A stretch of DNA of 64,000 bases from Prorocentrum cordatum. Lineage: Eukaryota; Sar; Dinophyceae; Prorocentrales; Prorocentraceae. Below the pieces are notes generated by a model that did no database searches, was not told the DNA's origin, and saw nothing but the letters and a program-made list of their open reading frames with translations. Below are positions 56,201 to 64,000 of this stretch, piece after piece. Every line of letters begins with the position of its first letter. Within the stretch, counting starts at the first letter, position 1. Where the stretch lies: positions 189,001 to 253,000 of the forward strand of contig CAUYUJ010015694.1 in the NCBI GenBank assembly GCA_963575745.1, given 5' to 3'. A program made the position numbers and the translations under genes.

Positions 56201-57810
56201 GACCACGGCTGCCCTTCTAGATGTTGATCCGTGCTGTCGCACTGCGACCGCCCCGATCCTCAGGTGGTCTAAGGAGATCTGGTTGTGCCAGTCGGGGGCC
56301 TGTTGCCGGGGCCGTTCTCTCCCTGCGTTTCGTCGTGCTTGGGAGGCTGTGTTCTCGAACCCTGACTGCACCTGGAGGTCCGTTTCGGGCCCTGCCTCGG
56401 CGCTTAGGATGTCTCTGGTGCGGTCGGGCTGGTGCATGGACAATTTCATGACCGTGCGTGATGATCGTGGTTTCGCGATCCCTTTGGGAATATGTTCGCT
56501 TGCCCTCTTTAAGAGTTTGCTTATAGACGGCTACTTCAGGATGTTAGAACGTGTTTCTGGAGAGAAACGCGGGGTGCTTCCAGGGATACGCCATGATGTG
56601 TTGCGCGAGGCGTTGGCCTCCAAGAAATACTCGGCCCTTCAGAAGGCCCACATCAGAGCTTTCGCGACGGATGCTTTGTTCACGGGAGAGCGCGCGCGAA
56701 GCTTAGGCTACCTCGTGGACGGCCTCTGTCCCTCCTGCGGCGCTGTGGACGCAGTTTTCCACAGGCTTTGGGAATGCAGCCACGGGCCTATTGCTGAGCA
56801 TAGACCCAGCTTAGTTGAAGACAGCACTGTGGCAGAGGCCTTGGCAGCTAAGGACGACGCCAGTGAAGTCTTCGCGCGTATATCTGGGGCATTCCGCCAC
56901 CCCGCCGATCTCTATCCTAGGCCCCTTACTGAGTCGGATGATGGTCCGTTGCTTGTGTGGCACCGTAAAGACATTCTCAACCCCGCAGGGGCCCAGCCTG
57001 GCAATGAGGTTTGGGGTAATGTGTTCATAGATGGCTCCTCCAGCCGTCACCCTGTTCGGGAGCTCTCGCGCGCTGCCTGCAGCGTTGTTATGGTTGACGA
57101 TCTAGGAGACTCCATGTCTGAATTTCGGGCCCCTGCTTGGGCCCCATATCCTCAGTCGGCCCAATCGGCTGAGTTTTAGTTGCTGGACCTGGGCCAATGT
57201 GCTCGCTTCATCAGCCATTGAGGTTTTCTCCGATTGCAGCAACGCGGTGAAGCTTGCATGTAGGCCTCGAGATGAGCAGCTTTGTGGCAAGAGGGCCTAC
57301 TCGGGAGCGCCCCTGCAGCTTGATGCCCAAGGTGTTCGGCCTGCCTCCTGCACCAAGGTCTCAGCTCACAAGGAGTTGGACGAGGCGAGCATTGACCATG
57401 TCGAGCGCTGGCGGCGGAGAGGCAACCACCATGCAGATGTGGCCGCGAAGCAAGCGGTCCTTCTGCACCCCCCCTGTCCAGACAAGCTCGCTGCCGCCGA
57501 CAAGCTCGTTGGTCTTGCGCGCCAGACCATCCGTCTGGCAGCGCACGCGTTGCATCTCTGGCCTGCCTTGGACCTTTCCGAGGTGGCCCGCATCCCTTCT
57601 GCGCCCTCAGCCGCGTCTGCGCCTGCAGGACACCGCTGGGAGTCTTGGGCGGGAGTGTGGCGCTGCGCTGTTTGCCTCAGAGGCCGACGCTCGGCGGTGA
57701 AGCCATCGCCCGGCGTTTGCCCGATGGACTCGGCGTTGCACGCTTCTCGCCAGGACGCCCTCGAGCATCGCACTAATGCGTTCGACTGCTCCGACGGCCC
57801 CGTTATTTAA
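53300..57810 (+). pseudogene. LINE-2 ORF2 polyprotein, endonuclease-RT-RNase H, broken
   Basis: The endonuclease spans about 53820-54470: NANSRGTLKGLVE, LAQEH, FGADFNFDP, TTFDHLACS, SPHRPVQL. A linker and the RT start follow (AVDGFHCRHFAP near 55350). The RT middle appears shortened: little lies between that block and motif B (GCSMATMFIRV near 55615), so motif A is not evident. Motif C is YIDD (55704-55715). From 55533 to 57179 the frame is open for 548 codons and includes CPSCGAVDAVFHRLWECSH (zinc, about 56737-56793) and the first RNase H Asp in FIDGSS (near 57030). The rest of RNase H follows in another frame (FSDCSNAV, GNHHADVAAKQA) to 57810. Homopolymers at 54711-54727 (17 C) and 55279-55290 (12 G) lie at or near frame changes. 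Confidence 0.8.
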
Positions 57811-57849
57811 TCGCTTCGCTCATTCCGCCGGCCCATATTGTCGCACAGT

Positions 57850-58440
57850 TGTGGGCTAGCCGAGTTTTGGGGCCTCTTGGGGGCCGTTTTGGGGCCTCTT
57901 GGGGCCTCTTTTGGGCCTCTTGGGCGCCTCTTGGGGCGTCTTGGGGGCCTCTTGGGGGCCTCTTGGGGCCTTTTTGGGGCCTCCTGGGCGCCTTCTGGGG
58001 CGGAGGGCTCGATTTTTCAGTTCTCGGTTCCCCTCTTGAGCCCCTCTTGGGCCCGTCTTGGGGCCTCTTGGTCCGTCTTGGGCGGCACTTGGGCCGTCTT
58101 GGGGGCCCTCCTGGGCCGTTCCGGGGCCGTCTTGGGAGCCTCGTGGGCCGTCTTGGAGCGGTCTTGGGGGCCTCTTGGGCCGTCTTGGAGCGTCCGGAAG
58201 CCGAAAAAGCCAGAACGCAAAAAACAGCGGAAAAAACAATGAAAATCAACGATTTTGGCCTCTTGGGGCCCTCTTCGGAGGCCTCTTGGAAGGCCCTTGG
58301 GGCGTCTTGGAGGCCTCTTGGGCTGTCTTGGGGCCCTGTTGGGCGTCTTCGGGCGATCTTTGGCCGTCTCGGGGCCCTCTTGGACCGTCTTGGAGGCTTC
58401 TTGGGGGCCTCTTGGCCCGTCCTGGGGCCCTGTAACAGGG
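57850..58440. repeat. degenerate array, CTTGGGGCC orientation
   Basis: TCTTGGGGCCTCTTGGGCG-type units, with a GGCTCGATTTTTCAGTTCTC spacer near 58008 and a CAATGAAAATCAACGATTTT spacer near 58237. These are the two spacer classes seen at 2840-4760, in reverse orientation. It directly abuts the 3' side of LINE-2. Confidence 0.8.
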
Positions 58441-58929
58441 CTCCGGCATCTCTGGCCCGACCTTGCGGGGACCTTGCCGGGACCTGGTCTTGTACGGCCG
58501 TCTGGGGACCCCCAGGGGCCGCCCCGCGCGCGCGAACTAGAAATACTGTTAACCAGGTACCGGAGATCTTAGCACGCCCTGGCCCGTTGGGCCGGCGAAT
58601 TTTTATCCGCACGCGGTGCAAGGCTCACCCCAGCGGGGCGATGGTCCGCGGATTGGGCACCAAGTGCCAGCCCCCCCCCCCTTCGCGTGCTGCGAGGCAC
58701 GGCTGGAATGCGCTGCGCAAAGGTCGGCACCCGCATTACAGACAGCAGCAGGCGGGTGTCAGCGTTGACACCAGCAACTTCATGCAGCGCTTTAACACGC
58801 GTGCCTAAGGTTGTTTCTGCCCCCTGCTCTTCTTCTTAGCAGGTGGGCGACTGGCCCTCTCAGCGAGGTCTTTGATGTGGGCGTGGAGCTCAAAAAAGCC
58901 CTCCGCCCTTCCCCCCATCCTCCTCCTGA
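58441..58929. other. no gene recognised
   Basis: Contains TGGCCCGTTGGGCCGGCGAA near 58581, shared with 47394. No recognised protein. Confidence 0.4.
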
Positions 58930-59191
58930 TCATCATCCCCATCCTCACTCTCTCATCCTCCTCCTCCTCCTCCTCCTCTTCCTCCTCCTCCTCCTGCTCC
59001 TGCTCCTCCTCCTCCTCCTCCTCCTCCTCCTCCTCCTCCTCCTCCTCCTCCTCCGTCTCATCCTCCTCCTCTTCCCCCTCCTCCGCCTCATCCTCCTCCT
59101 CCTCCACATCCTCCCCTTCCTCCTCCGCCTTCTCCTCCTGCTCCTCTTCTTCCTGTTGCTCATGATCCTCCTGATCCTCCTCATCCTCTTC
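58930..59191. repeat. (CTC)n microsatellite ending at the gap
   Basis: CTC/CAT trinucleotide run of about 260 nt that probably caused the assembly break. Confidence 0.9.
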
Positions 59192-59291
59192 NNNNNNNNN
59201 NNNNNNNNNNNNNNNNNNNNNNNNNNNNNNNNNNNNNNNNNNNNNNNNNNNNNNNNNNNNNNNNNNNNNNNNNNNNNNNNNNNNNNNNNNN
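59192..59291. other. 100-N scaffold gap
   Basis: Exactly 100 Ns, the usual placeholder length for a gap of unknown size. Contiguity and orientation across it are not proven. Confidence 0.99.
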
Positions 59292-60753
59292 CCATTGGAC
59301 CACTCTGATCGACGAGGCTCTCGACATCAACTCCCCCCCCCCCGAAGTGTTAGGTCTCGAGGTCCTCCAATGTACTGCACCCCGCTACCTCGCACAGAGC
59401 GGGGCGTTCGCCGAAGCAATCATGCCAACCCGATCCGTTGTGCAAGGCCTCAGGTCGGGCACTCCTTTCGCCAAGATCACGACCTACAAAACACTACAAC
59501 GCATCAACAGCACTCACCACCGCAGATTGGCCGACGATTTGTCGCAGCGTACGCAGGCCAGCTAACAAACACTCTGACGACAGATAGTCAAGGTACTGTT
59601 CGACACCTGCAATGCGCTCCAAGATTAAGGTCTCAAACTCGCTCAGAAGAGCGTCATCCTCTGCACCTATCGCCAATGCGCCAAGCATGTCGCCAAAGCC
59701 ATGAAACGGCACGGGTGCCGTGCCCGACCTAAGGTTTAAGCCAGCTACCTCGGCATCGACTTGGGGAGCGGAGCCCGACACGCACGTGCCACCGCCAACG
59801 CGCGGAAGCAACGGCACAAAGCCATGCACGCCAAGATCGTCCGCATCGCCCGCGCCACCCGTCGCTATCGTCTCACAGACAAGCTGGGGCTACAAGGTGG
59901 CCTCGCAGCCGCCACCTACGGCCGCCAGCTCTACGGCGCCTTCGGCACGCAGGTGGCCACCTACCGCGGGCGATTTACCGACGTCATAGCACCACGCCCC
60001 CGAGGCAGATGCCTCAATACAGTACTCGACCTACGGGCCGAGCGCAACGATCCCGCACGCAAGCTGCCAAGGGAGGCGTTTGTTGCATGGCTGACCACGT
60101 GGATGCAGAGTACCCCACTTCAGTGCATCATCAGCGCCACTTGGAAGCAGGTCGTCGAGCATTTCAAGACCTTGCCAGCCTACCAGCGCGTCAGGCACAT
60201 CCGAGGCCCAAAGTCCACCATCCACCATCATCCACTACCTCACGCAGTTGCGATGGGAACCAGACAGGCCGCACCGCTGGTCCATGCCACAGGCTATCGC
60301 CGACAACGGGGACGCTTGGGAGTTCGACACTACGCAGCATCCCTCACCAGCTACGGTAAGACATCGGCACCAGCATCCAGCCCCAGTTCTGGCAACAGGC
60401 CAGCCCCCATCACGGAGGCGAGGGGCTCCAACAAGGGGCCGACAATTATCCATATCGGCGTTTACTCCAGTTTCTCGAGCAACTACCACATGGCCACAGG
60501 GTCGCTAACCTCATGTTAACCATCGCCACAGGAGCTATGTCGACCCGCAAGCGCATCGACACCGAGAAAAATACCCGGTGCGACCAGCCGATGTCCAAGA
60601 TGTTTCGAAGCCGACGAGGACGATTATCACAGAGTGTGGGAGTGCACTGCCAACAGGGACAACCCTACCATCAGCCACCTCATACCCGAGGCCTCAGCGC
60701 AACGGCACATTGCGATGGAGTTCCATTTTGACAGATATAGGTTTAGCTTGTAG
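59292..60753 (+). pseudogene. LINE-3: 5'-truncated LINE reverse transcriptase fragment
   Basis: It starts at the gap inside an RT domain: VLGLEVLQCTAPRYLAQSG, then PTRSVVQGLRSGTPFAKI (motif B region) and LADD (59527-59538) in place of FVDD/YADD. After a frame change, DKLGLQGGLAAATYGRQLYG and RGRFTDVIAPRPRGR represent the post-RT region. A CPRC...H...C finger lies at 60592-60645 (CPRCFEADEDDYHRVWEC). The frame ends at a TAG at 60751-60753. Sequence character differs from LINE-1 and LINE-2, and no RNase H follows the finger. It is a distinct LINE lineage, dead, with its missing 5' part possibly in the gap. Confidence 0.75.
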
Positions 60754-60786
60754 TTCATTCTACACAGGGCGGGAGCTCGTTTTCGT

Positions 60787-60808
60787 TCCGTTGCCGGGTT
60801 GGCTCAAG
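60787..60808 (+). other. possible DinoSL relic upstream of copia gag
   Basis: TCCGTTGCCGGGTTGGCTCA plus AG matches the 22-nt dinoflagellate leader at 18 of 22 positions, with the last 10 nt perfect. It lies 180 nt before the gag ATG, a spacing like that in LINE-1 and LINE-2. The weaker match leaves chance open. Confidence 0.5.
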
Positions 60809-60987
60809 TTATAAAGGCATTTGCTTTATCCTGCTGCTGCCACAGTTGGTAGCGGAGCGGGGCAGGCCATGGTCGGCGCGGGTGTCGCGAGCCGCAGCTG
60901 CTGAGGCGGCGGCAGTGCGACGCTCCAGCGACCGGGCCAGTCCCGGTCGCCGAAGCGGACAGCGTGGGATCCACGGCAGTTGCCGGC

Positions 60988-62493
60988 ATGCCGGCAGGCG
61001 ACGAACAGGCGCGCGCGGTGCTGGTCCCTGGCGGCGCAGCGAGCGAGGGGCGCTCAGAGGCATCAGGAGGGGCAGGCGCTCAAGCAGCTCAGCCTCCGGG
61101 GGAAGAGCTCTCTGCCCAGGTACAGGAGCTCATCAAGAAGATAGTGCAGGACACTATCAGAGGCGGAGAGGCGACGGGCGTTCACTCAGCACGGCGTGAA
61201 GACGGTGGTGGCGAGACGCAGCGACCAGACCAGGACCCGCGGGGGGAAGCTGATCCCTGGACCGTCAGCCGGACCAGAGGCGAGGCCCGGCAGGATCGCA
61301 ACTCAGGCTGGCGCGCTGATGCCAGCTGGGGCAGCGGCAAGCCGGGCGACGCCCGGCGGCACGACGACTACGGGGACGGCTGGGACAGCAAGCAGAGAGA
61401 CGCGCGGCGGCGCGCCGAGAGCAAGGACTGGGACGACCAGGCGTGGCAGGGTCGACCCAGGTGGCAGCAGGACGACTGGACGACCTCCGACGGGTGGGAG
61501 AATACATGGCAGGCGGCACCATCCACTAGAGGAGATTTCACAGGGCCGCCAGCGTGGCCAGGCTGGTCGCACTACAGACAGTGGAAGAATTCGGTGCAGC
61601 GATGGAACCGCGGCACCGACGTGCCGGCGTGGCGCAGGTCCGACAAGTTTCTCAGCCTATTCGACTGGACGACGCAGTCAAAGTTCGAGGACATAGCTGA
61701 GGACCTGCTCACCGGGCACCAGTGGCTCGACGTGCTGCTCAAGAGGATGGACCTGATGAGCGGAGAGCGCGAGGGCGACGATTTGAGACGCACAGGACGA
61801 CGAGCATTGCACGGGGGCAATCGTGACAATAAGGAGTCCCTGACACAGTATGTGGCCAGGCGTGACATGCAGTTTCAGGGGGCAGAGGGCAACGACCTCT
61901 GGCTCTCAGACAAGCTGAAGGGTCTGATGTTGGAAGAAGGAGCTGGCCCATCTGCACAAGGCCATCAGAACCTCAGGACGTTGACGCAGGGGAGCCTCGA
62001 GCACTCGCACGTGCCCCGGGCGCTCAGGCAGATGGACTTCGGTACTAGTGAGCGCCTGCTTCCAAGCAAGTCTCTTTCCTCCAGCCCCGTGATGACTGCA
62101 GAAGCCGGTCGTCCCGGCGAGGGCCCAGGCGCTCCAGCTCTCTCCCTTCCCCCTCCTCCGCCCTCTCGGCACGGCAACTCGGAGTCGAACCTCGACGATC
62201 GACAGGGCGAGGCAGAGTCCGACGAGGAGGGGCCAGGGGAAGAAGATGACGAGCTGAGCGAAGAGGATGTTCTAGCCATTTTGGCAGAGATCGAGGACTT
62301 GGAGCTAGAGGGGGGCGAGGCCGAGGAAGTGCACCTTCAGCTGGAGCAGAAGAAGCGCTCGTGGAAACAGAACAAGGACCTGAAGAGAGCCGCCAAGCGC
62401 GACAGGGAGTACTTTCGAGCATCGAACCGTGCTACGACCAGCGGCGGCCGAGGCGGGCCTCGAGGGGGCGGTCGAGATCGGCGCCCCGGGTGA
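60988..62493 (+). CDS. copia-type Gag
   Basis: 501 codons from the first in-frame ATG (60988) to the TGA at 62491. Residues 1-190 are hydrophilic, Gly/Asp/Arg/Trp-rich. Residues about 191-365 form the Gag core (GWSHYRQWKNSVQRW, LFDWTTQSKFEDIAEDLLTG, ESLTQYVARRDMQFQGAE, LKGLMLEEGAGPSAQGHQNL). This order is characteristic of dinoflagellate copia Gag (particle-forming, RNA-binding). An acidic stretch near 410-447 is followed by a basic KRSWKQNKDLKRAAKRDRE segment and an Arg/Gly-rich tail. The TGA falls inside the RG-rich tail (RRPG-stop-GRGRGD), where CGA would be natural. The stop is therefore either a recent CGA-to-TGA mutation or a gag/pol boundary. Confidence 0.75.
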   Translation: MPAGDEQARAVLVPGGAASEGRSEASGGAGAQAAQPPGEELSAQVQELIKKIVQDTIRGGEATGVHSARREDGGGETQRPDQDPRGEADPWTVSRTRGEARQDRNSGWRADASWGSGKPGDARRHDDYGDGWDSKQRDARRRAESKDWDDQAWQGRPRWQQDDWTTSDGWENTWQAAPSTRGDFTGPPAWPGWSHYRQWKNSVQRWNRGTDVPAWRRSDKFLSLFDWTTQSKFEDIAEDLLTGHQWLDVLLKRMDLMSGEREGDDLRRTGRRALHGGNRDNKESLTQYVARRDMQFQGAEGNDLWLSDKLKGLMLEEGAGPSAQGHQNLRTLTQGSLEHSHVPRALRQMDFGTSERLLPSKSLSSSPVMTAEAGRPGEGPGAPALSLPPPPPSRHGNSESNLDDRQGEAESDEEGPGEEDDELSEEDVLAILAEIEDLELEGGEAEEVHLQLEQKKRSWKQNKDLKRAAKRDREYFRASNRATTSGGRGGPRGGGRDRRPG

Positions 62494-63180
62494 GGTCGAG
62501 GACGAGGTGACCGTCAGCAGTCTGGGAGGCGCGACAAGCTGTCTCTAGAACAGCCCACGAAGGCGACGCACTGCAAGAAGTGCCTCCAGAAGGGGCACTG
62601 GCCCAGGGAGCGCCCCAACCCTCCGGCGGACACGAGCAGGAGGACCGACGACAAGAGAAAGAAGAACCTAGCAGGATACACGTTCACGGGACGCACGTCG
62701 CCCGGCCCCTGTTTACCGGTCGCGTTGCACGGGCAGCTGGAGACGCTGAAGAAGATCCAGGAGGAGGTCGGGGCGGCGCTCCTCACCACGGCCTCGAACC
62801 AGGGCCTCGTGGACCCCAGCGCGGGCAGTGACATCGTCGGCAGGGCCTCACTCAACAAGGAGGCGCAGGAGCTTGCCGAGTACGGGCTCCAGTACGTGAC
62901 GGCGCCCGAGTCCTGCACGGCCCTTGCGCAGTGCTCACGGAGCAGGCGGCCCTGCAAAGGTCATAGCCACAGTTTTGTTTCCTCTCTGCCTGGGGGACGC
63001 GCTAGGAATCATCGAGACGACTGTCCTGGACGACGCGTGCCACACGTTCTCTCGGCCAATCTTCTAGATTTCTTGAAGCGTGCGGTAGATCTACCAGCCA
63101 ACCTCCTGAGGCCCGGAGTCCTCGAAGAGGACATTCGCATGACGAAGCTCGGATCCGGACACAGGATGGTAGACATAGTA
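62494..63180 (+). pseudogene. zinc knuckle and copia protease-like region
   Basis: In frame with gag after the TGA: THCKKCLQKGHWPRER is a CCHC knuckle (62572-62613) whose last Cys is Arg. GLVDPSAGSDIVG (Asp at 62812) sits where the aspartic protease D-T/S-G/A-A motif is expected, here as D-P-S-A. The next conserved block reads one frame over, from about 62936 to 63064 (GGPAKVIATVLFPLCLGDAL, IIETTVLDDACHTFS). The original frame then resumes with LSANLLDFLKRAVDLPANLL and MTKLGSGHRMVDIV. This pair of compensating shifts, plus the knuckle and active-site changes, suggests a decayed copy. Confidence 0.65.
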
Positions 63181-64000
63181 GGCCCAGTCGCGGGCGAAGG
63201 CAGGACCCCGGCAGGTGCACTGAGCAAGTATTCGTTCTTGAATGCAGCATCTTTTCGGTTTGAAGGCGGACGGGTCCAAGAGATGACCCCAGATGGAACT
63301 GTGATCCAGTACATCATCATTCTTCTCTTCCTCCTACTCCGGCTCTTTCTCAGGAATAGGAAGCAATCGAGAGCCCCGGTCACTAGGCTCAATTGCCTCA
63401 ACAACTTCAAGAAGAACCCAGAGGCCAAGCAGCTGGGCCTCGAGAGTACCCTTCAGGACTTCGAAGGTAAGGAGAAGGACCTCGTAGGGAAGAAGCAGGT
63501 CCTCAAGGGCACCATCAAGGACTCCACAGACAAGATGCGGGTCCTCAGGAGCCTCATCCAGAACTGGTCGAGGGAGATCTGCGGGTGGCTAGCTCAGGTA
63601 GCGGCCTCGACGCGGGCCTGGGGCTTAGGATCCGGCGGAGATGCTATGGAGACGCTCGGGACCATCAACATCCGTGGGGAAAGAAACTCAGAGATCATGC
63701 GAGGTGCCTCCAGCGGCGACCTTACCTGTCTGTACGTAGCACGTTTTGGCTCGAGCCTAGCTATCAGCATTCAAGAGATCGACCCTTACTGTCTCAGTTT
63801 GCTCACCGACGATCGCTCTGGGAAGCGCGATGGCGCGCAGGCTGGTGTTCATGTTGCTGACACTCAAGCTAGCGGCAGCAGGCAAGAAGACGCCGCCCGG
63901 AGCGAGGCAGGCGACAGAGGTGTTCCTGGCGAGGAGGGCTGCGGAGGTGAGCGACTCGGAGGTGAGCTCTCTCGGGGAGCAGCCGGGGGCAGGCGGCGGG
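63181..64000 (+). other. open frame downstream of protease, function unrecognised
   Basis: The gag frame stays open to the window end. A second plus frame is also open from an ATG at 63830 to the end. One hydrophobic stretch (63307-63350, IIILLFLLLRLFL) comes from a CTCCTC run. A Lys/Glu-rich helical-looking segment lies at 63360-63560. No integrase or RT motif appears before the window ends. Confidence 0.4.

Larger units (their letters stand above)
51840..57850 (+). mobile_element. LINE-2: second dinoflagellate LINE with SL relic
   Basis: Order: SL relic (51840-51861), ORF1 (52005-53280, one stop and one shift), broken ORF2 (about 53300-57810) with endonuclease, RT, CCHC-like finger and RNase H. 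It ends against a degenerate array near 57850, where the C-terminal finger seen in LINE-1 is incomplete. No target-site duplication was found. Same architecture as LINE-1, but the proteins are clearly diverged. Confidence 0.8.
60787..64000 (+). mobile_element. copia-type retroelement, 5' part, runs off the window
   Basis: SL-like sequence (60787-60808), gag (60988-62493), one in-frame TGA, a zinc knuckle (62572-62613), a protease-like region (about 62806-63180), then an unrecognised open frame to the end. No LTR could be identified because the far end is missing and no terminal repeat is visible. It begins only 33 nt after the LINE-3 stop. Confidence 0.7.

Overview
This window looks like nuclear DNA of a dinoflagellate, most likely a Prorocentrum-type species. 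I recognised the species by pattern only; no search was run. The evidence is very high GC, almost no ordinary single-copy genes, huge amounts of degenerate short-period repeat (CCAAGAGGCC-type arrays, GGA/CTC/GAT runs), retroelements with dinoflagellate-type ORF1/gag proteins, and at least two good fossil copies of the 22-nt dinoflagellate trans-spliced leader (DinoSL) in genomic DNA. No rRNA gene, intact tRNA gene, CRISPR array, prokaryotic operon or convincing host protein-coding gene was seen.

Layout. 1-5160: degenerate CCAAGAGGCC/CCAAGACGGCC arrays with an embedded higher-order unit, interrupted by a foldback element and palindromes. 5400-13240: a mosaic of short interspersed repeats (families named A, B, C and E here), a degenerate CCGATTCGA tract, an AT-rich foldback and a tRNA-like stretch. 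13240-13554: a pyrimidine tract ending in what reads as three tandem SL relics. 13.5-28 kb: microsatellites, minisatellites (145-bp and 84-bp units), a 407-bp tandem duplication and unrecognised unique sequence. 28251-34726: a nearly complete LINE (LINE-1 here) with an SL relic at its 5' end, ORF1, a broken ORF2 (endonuclease, RT, zinc finger, RNase H, C-terminal zinc finger) and a 10-bp target-site duplication. 34.7-51.8 kb: a 310-bp duplication, minisatellites, a 3.3-kb array of a 12-bp AGATCT-containing repeat, a 2-kb hairpin-repeat array and pyrimidine runs. 51840-57850: a second LINE with its own SL relic. 57850-58440: another degenerate array. 59192-59291: a 100-N scaffold gap. 59292-60753: a 5'-truncated LINE of a different lineage. 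60787 to the window end: a copia-type retroelement with an SL-like sequence, gag, a zinc knuckle and a protease-like region.

How it fits together. The retroelements supply the reverse-transcription machinery. SL relics at the 5' ends of two LINEs suggest that their mRNAs are trans-spliced and then copied back into DNA at full length. The short A/B/C families and the foldback elements code for nothing and are presumably moved by other elements. Most long open frames here are by-products of GC-rich repeats lacking stop codons and are not annotated as genes. Frame breaks in the retroelement ORFs often fall at or near G or C homopolymers of 12-18 nt.
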